This document shows, piece after piece, positions 1 through 6,146 of a DNA stretch of 14,025 bases. The stretch is from a bacterium (GTDB taxonomy: Bacteria > Patescibacteriota > Minisyncoccia > UBA6257 > 1-14-0-10-44-23). A program made the translations under genes and the position numbers. Within the stretch, counting starts at the first letter, position 1. Every line of letters begins with the position of its first letter. The notes below the pieces were generated by a model that was not told the origin of the DNA, ran no database searches, and saw only the letters and a list, made by a program, of their open reading frames with translations. The stretch covers positions 1-14,025 of the forward strand of contig JAUYME010000002.1 of assembly GCA_030699515.1 (NCBI GenBank), written 5' to 3'.

Positions 1-309
1 CCAGGGGATTTGTTCTTCTTTGAAATAGTCGCCAAGGGACCAGTTGCCAAGCATTTCAAAAAAGGTGGTGTGACGGTTGTCGCCAACTTCATCAATATCC
101 TCTGCCCTAAAACATTTTTGACTATTCACCAGCCTGCTTCCTTCCGGATGTTCTTTGCCCAGTAGATAAGGCAAAAGAGGCTGCATGCCGGAACCGGTAA
201 GAAGGGTTGTTGGATCGTTTTCGGGAACTAGTGAAGAAGAGGGAATAATTTTATGCCCTTTTTGTTCAAAGAACTTGAGGTACTTATCTCTAATTTCGGA
301 AATATTCAT
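1..309 (-). CDS. alaS: Alanyl-tRNA synthetase, N-terminal 103 residues (partial)
   Basis: AlaRS charges tRNA-Ala with alanine in the cytoplasm. Reading the minus strand from the ATG at 309-307 gives MNISEIRDKYLKFFEQKGHK, then a PSSSLVPENDPT segment, GSGMQP, SQKCFRAEDIDEVG and HTTFFEMLGNWSLGDYFKEE. These match the conserved start of the class II AlaRS catalytic domain (usual form: FFEMLGNFSFGDYFKEE). The frame is open to the window edge and ends at Trp103, so most of the aminoacylation domain and everything after it (tRNA recognition, editing, C-Ala) lie outside. No Shine-Dalgarno sequence is evident before the ATG. It is the last minus-strand gene here, separated from the exported protein gene by 155 bp of GC-rich hairpin sequence. 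The family assignment is secure; completeness cannot be judged. Confidence 0.94.
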   Translation of the reverse strand, partial: MNISEIRDKYLKFFEQKGHKIIPSSSLVPENDPTTLLTGSGMQPLLPYLLGKEHPEGSRLVNSQKCFRAEDIDEVGDNRHTTFFEMLGNWSLGDYFKEEQIPW

Positions 310-464
310 TCTGCTAGATGATCTTGGATTAGAAATTTTTTGGCCCAGATCCTCCTGCCCGCAATGCTAGCGCAAGCGTTGCAGGCGGGTCGCGTTGCTC
401 CCTCCAGAGGCCCTCCAGAGGCGGGTAAACGGGCAGGCAGGATGACAGCGAGAGGATGCTCTTT
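310..464. repeat. Intergenic mosaic of GC-rich inverted repeats
   Basis: This gap contains no gene. It holds CCTGCCCG at 354-361 matched by CGGGCAGG at 430-437, an inner imperfect hairpin at 358-389 (CCCGC arm, GCGGG arm), and a tandem 11-mer CCCTCCAGAGG at 400-410 and 411-421 followed by CGGG. The 11-mer resembles half of the cccgccagaggcggg hairpins at 6052-6066 and 7882-7896. It looks like several mini-palindromes accumulated in one spot. No T-tract follows, so I do not call a terminator. Confidence 0.55.
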
Positions 465-1121
465 CTACTCTATGAAGGGTGCTTTTTCTGTTTCTATGAA
501 TTGAAGGGCAAAGTCGTTGCCTTGTGATCTGGCAATCATTTGAATTCTTTCGCTTAGGCTTGGGTCTAAGTCCAACTCTGCCAGATCTGATATTGCGCCA
601 ACAAGCGCCGTTCTTGCTTGCCTGATTTTATCGCTATCTACTGATTCCAAAATCTTATCTTGAAGCTGGATGTGGATGATAAGGCGGCCTAGCAGATAGT
701 CTATAAGCTGGTCGCTTGTATCAAAGACAAGGCTTATGTTTGCTTGTAAAATTTCCGGACTAAGCTTTGAAATTTTGTCTGCCAGAGCAAGGCTTGTTGC
801 GGAATAATTTTGCAATGTTGTATCGCTAATTTTAGAGGAAAGATCTAAAGCAATGGCGATTTCCGCACCCTTTTGGTCTAAAACATGGGCGTTGAACATC
901 AGTTTTTTGATCGGGTTGCTGATGAAAAAGTTTTGAATGTCGCGAGTCCAACTTTTGAATACGTAAAAAGGGTTCTCCGGAAGAACTGCCGGATTATTTT
1001 TGGTAATTTGCTGGTTGGTAAAAGCGAAAGCAGAATTTGGAATTACGAATAATGAAGTAAGAATAAGAATACTTATTATGGCTGCAACTTTTCTATGGTT
1101 TTGTTTATTTTCTGCTTTCAT
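465..1121 (-). CDS. Exported DUF5667-like protein
   Basis: The preferred start is the ATG at 1121-1119, giving 218 residues beginning MKAENKQNHRK. This is a charged n-region followed by a hydrophobic core (AAIISILILTSLFVIP) and a cleavage site near SAFA|F, a clear Sec signal peptide. An ATG at 1166 would add 15 residues and starts inside a decayed copy of the local palindrome. The mature part opens with NNPAVLPENPFYVFKSWTRD and FFISNPIKKLMFNAHVLDQK, which follows the DUF5667 pattern: a Pro-rich 'lP.nPfY.lK.w' segment, then an amphipathic helical stretch. The rest is predicted helical with no second membrane segment and no catalytic motif, so it is probably an extracytoplasmic helical protein of unknown function. 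It follows rpoD on the same strand after about 180 bp. Family call moderate; export call strong. Confidence 0.72.
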   Translation of the reverse strand: MKAENKQNHRKVAAIISILILTSLFVIPNSAFAFTNQQITKNNPAVLPENPFYVFKSWTRDIQNFFISNPIKKLMFNAHVLDQKGAEIAIALDLSSKISDTTLQNYSATSLALADKISKLSPEILQANISLVFDTSDQLIDYLLGRLIIHIQLQDKILESVDSDKIRQARTALVGAISDLAELDLDPSLSERIQMIARSQGNDFALQFIETEKAPFIE

Positions 1122-1161
1122 TTGTTTATTTTTATATTTGAGAACGAAGATTTGGGTAGGG

Positions 1162-1194
1162 GCCATATCTGGAAGTCGGACTTCCCCCTAACTG
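1162..1194. repeat. Decayed copy of the 33-bp palindrome
   Basis: The core GGAAGTC-G-GACTTCC (1171-1185) is intact and the left arm still begins GCCA, but the outer arms no longer pair (left TATC for CTGT; right CCCCTAACTG). It overlaps the alternative ATG (1166-1164) of the DUF5667-like gene. It is the only copy more than 8 kb from the transposase and the most degenerate, consistent with age. Confidence 0.65.
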
Positions 1195-1302
1195 CTAGTG
1201 AAATTGATTTGTCCTTGTTTGTTTTGTTCGTTTTCATGTTGTGGTTTCTTTTGCCTTTTTGTCTTTACTATTACCTATACCCTACTTCCTACACCCTTTC
1301 TT
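1195..1302. other. Intergenic gap between rpoD and the DUF5667-like gene
   Basis: The gap is pyrimidine-rich on the plus strand and includes a short TACCTATACCCTACTTCCTAC-like run at about 1270-1292. A weak CTTCTA/TAGAAG inverted repeat lies just past the rpoD stop but has no U-tract, so no confident terminator or promoter is called. Confidence 0.4.
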
Positions 1303-2691
1303 CTAGTATCCCTCCAACATAGAAGACTTTACATGCCCTCTAATTCTACTAAGTGCTTTGGCTTCAATTTGCCTGATTCGCTCTCTGGTAACGCCAAACT
1401 CTTTTCCCACTTCTTCCAAAGTATGAGTTACGCCATCTTCAAGCCCAAAGCGAAGCTCAAGGATTTTTTGCTCGCGTGGGGTTAAATCTACAAGAATTTC
1501 TTTAATTTTTTCCCTAAGAAGGGTTTGGCTGGCAATTTGAGCGGGCGTAAGGCTCTTTTCGTCTTTGATGAATTCGGAAAGAGTTGAATCTTCATCGCTT
1601 TCTCCAACCGGAGACTCTAAAGAGATTACATCTTGGCTAATTTTTTGTATATAGTGGATTTTTTCGTTTGGCAATTCCATTTCTGCAGCAATTTCTTCTA
1701 CCAAAGGATCGCGGCCAAGTTCTTGAGTGAGGCGGCGTTTTACTTGTGTGTATTTTGAAATGGTTTCCACCATGTGAACCGGAATTCTGATGGTTCGGCT
1801 TTGATCTGCAAGCGCACGGGTGATGGCTTGGCGAATCCACCAAGTGGCATAGGTGGAAAATTTAAATCCGCGCCGGTAATCAAACTTATCTACGGCTCGG
1901 GAAAGCCCGATGTTTCCTTCCTGAATAAGGTCTAAAATGCTCAAATTGGAGCTTCGGTTGACGTAACGCTTGGCGATAGATACAACAAGGCGCAGGTTGG
2001 CCTGGATAAAGCGAAGCCGTGCCGCTTCGTCGCCTTTTTCAATTCGCTTTGCCAGCTCCTTTTCTTCAAAACCATGAAGAAGGGGAGCCTTACCAATTTC
2101 TTTCAAGTACATTTGCACCGAGTCTGGCAGGTTGTTGTCTGCGCGCGTGGCAAGCATTAGCTCGCGCTGGCTTACCTCTTCCTTGGAATGAACCGGAATT
2201 AGCTGGCTGGTTTCTATAACCTTAATGTTGTGCTTTTCCAGAGATTGGTAAACCTCGTCTAGGAAATCAACGTCTGTTTCAATGTTTGGGAAATACTTTA
2301 AAACCTCTCCGTCTGTAACGTAGCCTCGTCCCCTGCCTCTATCTATTAGCTCAAGAAGGCCCTTGTTCTGTTCCTCTAGAGCTTTTTTGCTTATTCTCTT
2401 TTTTGGTTTTACCTTAGGAGCTTTCGGAGCCTTTGCGGCGCTGCGTGACGCAGGTTTTGCTGCAACTTTTTTAGGCTTCTTTTTGGAAGCCTTTTGCTTT
2501 ACTTTTTTAGCCGCCTTCTTGCCTGCTTTGCCCTGTATCGTCCTGCGGGAGGGTTTCCCGGCTGCTTTTTTTGCTCTGCGTTTATTCTTTACAGCTTTTG
2601 GCTTGGTTTTTTTCGCCTTTGCCTTTTTTGCTTTTACAGGAGCTTTTCCGGCCTTGCTTTTTGGGGGGTTCTTTTTGGCTTTCTTTGCCAT
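1303..2691 (-). CDS. rpoD: Primary RNA polymerase sigma factor (sigma-70/RpoD)
   Basis: The 462-residue housekeeping sigma factor directs RNA polymerase to promoters. Residues 1-105 are an unusual Lys/Ala/Pro-rich extension. A region 1.1-like segment follows (about 110-160, GYVTDGEVLKYFP), then region 1.2 (188-220, DSVQMYLKEIGKAPLL), region 2 (225-300, with NLRLVVSIAKRYVNR, LDLIQEGNIGL, GFKFSTYATWWIRQAITRA), region 3 (303-375, IPVHMVETISK) and region 4 (395-455). The region 4.2 helix-turn-helix is TLEEVGKEFGVTRERIRQIE at 424-443. All core-binding, -10 and -35 recognition regions are present, so this is the primary sigma rather than an alternative one. The ATG at 2691 is chosen because the basic extension starts cleanly there. 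It lies 206 bp downstream of dnaG on the same strand, the gene order of the macromolecular-synthesis operon; rpsU is not next to it. Confidence 0.97.
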   Translation of the reverse strand: MAKKAKKNPPKSKAGKAPVKAKKAKAKKTKPKAVKNKRRAKKAAGKPSRRTIQGKAGKKAAKKVKQKASKKKPKKVAAKPASRSAAKAPKAPKVKPKKRISKKALEEQNKGLLELIDRGRGRGYVTDGEVLKYFPNIETDVDFLDEVYQSLEKHNIKVIETSQLIPVHSKEEVSQRELMLATRADNNLPDSVQMYLKEIGKAPLLHGFEEKELAKRIEKGDEAARLRFIQANLRLVVSIAKRYVNRSSNLSILDLIQEGNIGLSRAVDKFDYRRGFKFSTYATWWIRQAITRALADQSRTIRIPVHMVETISKYTQVKRRLTQELGRDPLVEEIAAEMELPNEKIHYIQKISQDVISLESPVGESDEDSTLSEFIKDEKSLTPAQIASQTLLREKIKEILVDLTPREQKILELRFGLEDGVTHTLEEVGKEFGVTRERIRQIEAKALSRIRGHVKSSMLEGY

Positions 2692-2806
2692 GTCAATAAA
2701 TAAAAGGCAAATTAACTATGCGTCAATAGAAACATTGAAAACACAGGTTTTTTGCCCATTTCGCTAGATAATAACAGATCTGAAGCTTTTTTAAAAGGCT
2801 TTGGCG

Positions 2807-2896
2807 TATCGGGCTGATACGACTGACCCCACTTCGCTAAAGCTTCGCGGGGCAAGTAGGACGGATAGACGCGTAGGTTGTATCAGTCGTATAAGG
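2807..2896. repeat. Degenerate 9-bp repeats with a GC hairpin, 3' of dnaG
   Basis: Units TATCGGGCT and GATACGACT (2807-2824) are followed by GACC, a CCCC...GGGG hairpin (about 2827-2852, containing CTTCGC twice), then decayed units ending TATCAGTCG TATAAGG (2881-2896). The array stops one base before the dnaG stop codon. It is the most eroded of the three intergenic arrays. The remaining part of this 206-bp gap (2692-2806) is AT-rich and should hold the rpoD leader; I see a TTGACG but no convincing -10 partner. Confidence 0.6.
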
Positions 2897-2897
2897 C

Positions 2898-4607
2898 CTA
2901 AACGTTAGCATCCCGATACTCTTGCAGGTATTTTTCCAGTGCCGCCTCGTCGCCGCTGTTTTCCGCCTCTTGAATCTTTTGCCGCAGCGAGTTTCTAAGG
3001 TCTTTGCTTCTTAGAGTCTTAAGCCTTTCTAGCAGCTGGCTCATTTCATCATCAAGCTTGCTTTCTTTTAGGGGCTCCATGCTGGAGCGAAGTTGAATTG
3101 AATCTGCCACTTCCTTTAGTGAGGGGTTGATTTCCTTGCTTTCTTCACATAGGTAGGCAAAGATTTGCTGATAATCTTTGGGTAGCTCGTCAATTTTTTC
3201 CTTAAGGATTTTTTTGGCCAGTCCGTGCATCACCGAAAGAGTTATAAGCCGGTTTAAAATGGCGGTTTTAACATCCGGCGCCTGCTTTTGCTCTTGCGCT
3301 ATTTCACTTTCTCTTTGAAGGGCGGGCCTATTTTTTATGGCTTCCATTTCCTGCACTAACAAATCTTGGGAAATTGCCGATTCTTGCCCAAGCTGTTCCA
3401 GGTAATGGTTTTGCTCTACCGGGCTTTTGACATACTTAATTCGCTCCAGGATTTTTCTAAGCCCCTTTTTCTTGGCAGAAATTTCCTGCTCCGGCGAAAT
3501 TTGATATCGGATTAAATAAAACTTGATTGCCGGTACCGCAGATTCCAAAAGCTCCTCCATTCGCTTTGGATCTTTAGCCACAATGTCGGCCGGATCCTCT
3601 TTCTCTTCGCTGTCAAAAATTACCACCTTTACTTCAAAGTCGTTTTCCCAGGCGCTGTCTATGGCGCGCTCTGTGGCTAAAAGGCCGGCGCTATCGCTGT
3701 CAAAGGCAAGAATTAGTTTGTCGGCGCGCTTTCTTATTACTGAAAGTTGCGCCGCGGTAAAAGCGGTTCCGGAGCTGGCTACGGCATTTTTTACTCCTGA
3801 CTGATAAAGCATAATTAAATCCATTTGGCCTTCTACCAAAATGGCGCTATTTTTTTCACGGATGTCGTTTTTAGAAAGATGGAAACCAAAAAGCACCTTG
3901 GACTTGTTATAAATTGGCGTTTCGGGGCTGTTGATATACTTTCCAAGCTCTTTTCTATGTTCTGCTTCCGGCAAAAGTCGTCCGGTGAAGCCTATAATTT
4001 TGCCAAAGTGGTCAAAAAGCGGAAACATTATGCGCTGCCTGAAGCGGTCGCGGTAGGTTCCGCTTTGAGTTTTTACGGCAAGGCCGGCGCGTTCTATATC
4101 GGCAATTTTGTAACCTTTTTTTGTAAGAAACTTTATTAGTTTGTCCGGATCGGCTCCGGAAACGCCAATTTGGAATTCTTCCAACGTTTCTTTTTTTAAA
4201 CCTCTTTTTTCAAGGTAGTCTCTTGCGCTCTTGGCCCCACTTGAAGCAAGGGCCGCTTGATAATATTTGGCGGCAAGGCGGTTGATGTCGTAAAGGACGG
4301 TAAACTGCTTTTGATCTCTGCTTCCCTTAAGCTGCATATTCACTCCGGCTCTGTCAGCCAGAATTTTTAGCGCTTCTATAAACTCCAAGTTTTCGTACTG
4401 CATTAAAAAGCTGATAACATCGCCTCCGCGAGAACAGCCAAAACAGTGCCAGACTTGCCTGTCAGCTGAAACTACAAAGGAAGGTGTTTTTTCTTTGTGG
4501 AAAGGGCACAGGCCTTTAAAGTTTTTGCCGGCACCTTTCAGGCGAATGTATTCGCCAATGAAATCCACCACATCAATTTTTTCTTTTACTAGGTCTACTG
4601 TATCCAT
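2898..4607 (-). CDS. dnaG: DNA primase (DnaG)
   Basis: DnaG makes RNA primers for chromosome replication. From the ATG at 4607 the protein has 569 residues and begins MDTVDLVKEKIDVVDFIGEY, the normal primase start. The CHC2 zinc-binding domain has Cys34-Pro-Phe-His37 and Cys55-Phe-Gly-Cys58. The catalytic core follows (PLFDHFGKIIGFTGR near 196-210), then the Toprim motifs VEGQMD (Glu259) and AFDSDSAG (Asp303, Asp305), which bind the catalytic metals. The C-terminal part (about 400-569) is helical and poorly conserved, as expected for the helicase-interaction domain. An upstream in-frame TTG at 4679 would add 24 residues (MYLKNP...) with no primase counterpart, so I reject it. A perfect TCGCGA-AAA-TCGCGA hairpin (4615-4629) lies where a Shine-Dalgarno sequence would be. 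dnaG precedes rpoD on the same strand. Confidence 0.96.
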   Translation of the reverse strand: MDTVDLVKEKIDVVDFIGEYIRLKGAGKNFKGLCPFHKEKTPSFVVSADRQVWHCFGCSRGGDVISFLMQYENLEFIEALKILADRAGVNMQLKGSRDQKQFTVLYDINRLAAKYYQAALASSGAKSARDYLEKRGLKKETLEEFQIGVSGADPDKLIKFLTKKGYKIADIERAGLAVKTQSGTYRDRFRQRIMFPLFDHFGKIIGFTGRLLPEAEHRKELGKYINSPETPIYNKSKVLFGFHLSKNDIREKNSAILVEGQMDLIMLYQSGVKNAVASSGTAFTAAQLSVIRKRADKLILAFDSDSAGLLATERAIDSAWENDFEVKVVIFDSEEKEDPADIVAKDPKRMEELLESAVPAIKFYLIRYQISPEQEISAKKKGLRKILERIKYVKSPVEQNHYLEQLGQESAISQDLLVQEMEAIKNRPALQRESEIAQEQKQAPDVKTAILNRLITLSVMHGLAKKILKEKIDELPKDYQQIFAYLCEESKEINPSLKEVADSIQLRSSMEPLKESKLDDEMSQLLERLKTLRSKDLRNSLRQKIQEAENSGDEAALEKYLQEYRDANV

Positions 4608-4614
4608 AGAGTAA

Positions 4615-4629
4615 TCGCGAAAATCGCGA
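4615..4629. promoter_or_regulatory. Small perfect hairpin just upstream of the dnaG start
   Basis: TCGCGA, AAA, TCGCGA form a 6-bp stem with a 3-base loop, 7 bases upstream of the preferred dnaG ATG; a third CGCGAA lies at 4646-4651. In the mRNA it would cover the usual ribosome-binding position. A role in controlling dnaG translation, or as an operator, is only a suggestion. A possible -10 (TATACT, minus strand 4700-4695) lies further upstream, without a recognisable -35. Confidence 0.3.
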
Positions 4630-4792
4630 ATTGATTCAAAATAACGCGAAATCCGAATTAAGGGATTCTTCAAATACAATAATACATTTTAAACAGTATA
4701 ATTCCCAGTTCTTGCGTGAGATTGTAATTTTTCCTATATCTGGTAGTCTATATATACAAATGGCTTCGGCCCTCCCCGCTTTGGCGGGGTAT

Positions 4793-4834
4793 AAAAAAGC
4801 GCCTTAGGAAAGCAAATCCTTAAGGCTCTTTTTT
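4793..4834 (-). terminator. Rho-independent terminator of the toxin gene
   Basis: On the minus strand a stem GCCTTAAGGA/TCCTAAGGC (one bulged base, loop TTTGCTT) is preceded by an A-run and followed by TTTTTT. The toxin stop codon TAA (4806-4804) lies inside the 3' arm of the stem. The flanking A6 and T6 make it bidirectional in principle. Confidence 0.8.
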
Positions 4835-5196
4835 AATTTGAGAAATCTTTTCTTTTCAACATGGCCTATTTTGTATTTTAATCTTTTCACATCGAGTAAT
4901 CTAATTTGTGACAGGATTACGGAGCTATTTTTATCGCCAACAGAAACTCTGAAATAATATGGGCCTTTCTTATCGGTGCGTGTTAGGGGCAAAATCCAGC
5001 AGACTTCATTATTGAACTTCCTTAATATAACTACCGGTCGCAGAAATTCTTCTCCCGAACCGTCTTGTTCGAACCCAACATTTACACCTAAATGTGCAAA
5101 CCATACTTCACGTACATGAAAGAATAATCTTTCTTTTCCTGTGTGGAGGTCTTTTTTTGTTTTATTCCACCTGTCAAAATTCTTCTTATTTTCCAT
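4804..5196 (-). CDS. PemK/MazF-family toxin-like protein (orphan)
   Basis: This 130-residue basic protein matches the PemK/MazF fold order: REVWFAHLGVNVGFEQDGSG (29-48), FLRPVVILRKF (51-61), CWILPLT (66-72), SSVILSQIRLLD (91-102) and a basic C-terminal helix. MazF-type endoribonucleases use an Arg in the RPVVIL strand and a Ser/Thr after the next strand; here Arg53 and Thr72 fit. Family members usually cleave mRNA and are neutralised by an antitoxin encoded just upstream. Here the upstream side is a 65-bp gap and a divergent ribosomal protein gene, and the downstream side is a terminator, so no antitoxin is adjacent. Length is slightly above the usual 110-120. It could be a solitary toxin, a domesticated RNase, or a toxin whose antitoxin lies elsewhere. 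The start sits about 6 bases after a TATAAT box, implying a leaderless mRNA. Confidence 0.82.
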   Translation of the reverse strand: MENKKNFDRWNKTKKDLHTGKERLFFHVREVWFAHLGVNVGFEQDGSGEEFLRPVVILRKFNNEVCWILPLTRTDKKGPYYFRVSVGDKNSSVILSQIRLLDVKRLKYKIGHVEKKRFLKLKKSLKDLLS

Positions 5197-5202
5197 ACAT
5201 TA

Positions 5203-5208
5203 ATTATA
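5203..5208 (-). promoter_or_regulatory. Extended -10 promoter of the toxin gene (leaderless)
   Basis: On the minus strand the sequence TGCTATAAT contains a perfect -10 hexamer with the extended TGn element; the -35 region is A-rich and unremarkable. Only six bases separate the hexamer from the ATG at 5196, so the predicted transcription start coincides with the start codon. Confidence 0.6.
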
Positions 5209-5219
5209 GCAACCCATGC

Positions 5220-5248
5220 TTGCGGTTTTTTCCATTTTAAGGTATATT
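5220..5248 (+). promoter_or_regulatory. Promoter of the bL28 gene
   Basis: TTGCGG (5220-5225), a 17-bp spacer and TATATT (5243-5248) match a sigma-70 promoter. The predicted start is about 7 bases before the ATG at 5262, so the mRNA leader is nearly absent. It lies back-to-back with the toxin promoter within 65 bp. Confidence 0.6.
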
Positions 5249-5261
5249 TTGCCCATTAATT

Positions 5262-5645
5262 ATGCGTAGATGTGAAATTTGTGGAAAAGGAAGCAGGATG
5301 GTGGGCACAAGGAAATTACTTCGTGGGCACTACAATCCTACTAACTGGAGCCGCAAATACCCAAATTTGCAAAAAACTCTAACTCCTGCCGGCGAGACTG
5401 TTTTAGCTTGCACGCAGTGTATTAGAACCTTTTCTAAAGACGCAAGAATGGCGGCAAACAAGGAAAAGCGGGCTAAGCTAGCAGTTCAAAAAGCGGCTGA
5501 AGCGAAGGCGAGAGCGGAAAAGAGAAAGGCTGTAGAGGCGAAAAAATCCCGTTCGGCACGCTCAGGGCAGGTGAAAGCAAAAAAGGATAAGGGTGAAAAG
5601 AAAGTAAATAAGAAAGAAGACAAGAAGAAACAAAAAACTGCCTAA
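5262..5645 (+). CDS. rpmB: Large-subunit ribosomal protein bL28 with a basic C-terminal tail
   Basis: bL28 is a small 50S protein. The N-terminal half carries the family signature: MRRCEICGKGSRMVG, then SRKYPNLQKTL, then ETVLACTQCIRTFSK (usual form: R.F.PNLQ...CT.C.R). Cys4/Cys7 and Cys50/Cys53 form two CxxC pairs, so a zinc-binding version is likely. After residue about 66 comes a tail of some 60 residues made almost wholly of Lys, Ala, Glu and Arg, making the protein (127 residues) about twice the usual bL28 length. The tail may bind rRNA or be a lineage-specific extension. It is the only plus-strand gene in the window, has its own promoter, and its stop codon sits in the loop of its terminator. 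Confidence 0.87.
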   Translation: MRRCEICGKGSRMVGTRKLLRGHYNPTNWSRKYPNLQKTLTPAGETVLACTQCIRTFSKDARMAANKEKRAKLAVQKAAEAKARAEKRKAVEAKKSRSARSGQVKAKKDKGEKKVNKKEDKKKQKTA

Positions 5646-5658
5646 CCGGCAGTTTTTT
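5632..5658. terminator. Bidirectional terminator shared by rpmB and the DUF202-like gene
   Basis: AAAAAACTGCC (5632-5642), loop TAACC, GGCAGTTTTTT (5648-5658) form perfect 11-bp arms. Read on plus it terminates rpmB, whose TAA stop is in the loop; read on minus it serves the convergent gene ending at 5679. Confidence 0.88.
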
Positions 5659-5678
5659 GTTTTAGGTCTTATCTGCTT

Positions 5679-6032
5679 TTAAAGCACGATTATTTCTGTA
5701 AGTCGCTTATTCTTTTTCCGCATATTTAGAACAAGCTGGTTCAACTGCTTTACTCGTCTTTCTGCGCGAAAAAAAAGAATTAAGCCAATGACTGAAATAA
5801 AGAGCAGGGTTCCGACTAGGATGGCGCCGCCCCAAAAACTGGAAAATAATTGGTGATACTGGCTGGTTGCTCCAAGAAAGGCAATAACGGTTAAGGGGAA
5901 GGTAAAAATGGCAATTCCGGTGCGTAAAAGGCTGAAGTAGGTGCGCTTTTCAGCCAAAAGAAGCTGAATTTCACCAATTAGCAGCTTTTCTGACTGGGAT
6001 CTTTTGTTGTGCAGCTTATTTTTTATTCTCAT
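5679..6032 (-). CDS. Small DUF202/YidH-like membrane protein
   Basis: The protein has 117 residues. A basic N-terminus (MRIKNKLHNKRSQSEK) is followed by LLLAEKRTYFSLLRTGIAIF (24-43), which resembles the DUF202 motif 'La.eRT.la..RTg.Al'. Two membrane segments are visible: about 38-58 (RTGIAIFTFPLTVIAFLGA) and 68-88 (GGAILVGTLLFISVIGLILF). A basic, coiled-coil-like C-terminus ends at NKRLTEIIVL. Function of the family is unknown. The gene lies downstream of cca on the same strand, separated by a 9-bp repeat array, and ends at a bidirectional terminator. The family call rests on the RTxxxLLRTGxA motif and is moderate; a short membrane protein is certain. Confidence 0.65.
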   Translation of the reverse strand: MRIKNKLHNKRSQSEKLLIGEIQLLLAEKRTYFSLLRTGIAIFTFPLTVIAFLGATSQYHQLFSSFWGGAILVGTLLFISVIGLILFFRAERRVKQLNQLVLNMRKKNKRLTEIIVL

Positions 6033-6044
6033 TTTTTTGCTTTC

Positions 6045-6141
6045 TATCTGACCCGCCAGAGGCGGGCAAGCTTATCGGTCGTATAGGACGTATAGGTCGT
6101 ATCGGACTTATAGGACTTATAGGTCGTATAGGACGTATACC
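6045..6141. repeat. 9-bp tandem repeat array with a 19-bp GC insert, 3' of cca
   Basis: After one unit TATCTGACC (6045-6053) comes CGCCAGAGGCGGGCAAGCT (6054-6072), then seven consecutive 9-mers: TATCGGTCG, TATAGGACG, TATAGGTCG, TATCGGACT, TATAGGACT, TATAGGTCG, TATAGGACG, and a partial TATACC. Position 4 varies A/C, while position 7 and the last base vary further. It begins 13 bp upstream of the DUF202-like gene and ends 5 bp from the cca stop codon, filling almost the whole gap. Confidence 0.9.
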
Positions 6142-6146
6142 CTATT

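Noticed and set aside
2363..2767. Plus-strand Phe/Ala/Leu-rich ORF resembling a membrane protein
   Set aside because: It is antisense to the Lys/Ala-rich start of rpoD; AAA/AAG and GCN codons reversed give Phe, Leu and Cys-rich hydrophobic sequence.
4679..4679. TTG start for dnaG giving 593 residues
   Set aside because: The extra 24 residues do not match primase N-termini; the ATG at 4607 starts exactly at the conserved DTVDLVKEKID segment.
4774..4789. CCCCGC-TTTG-GCGGGG hairpin as a terminator
   Set aside because: On plus it is followed by an A-rich run, and on minus the T-run precedes the hairpin, so neither strand has a stem followed by a U-tract.
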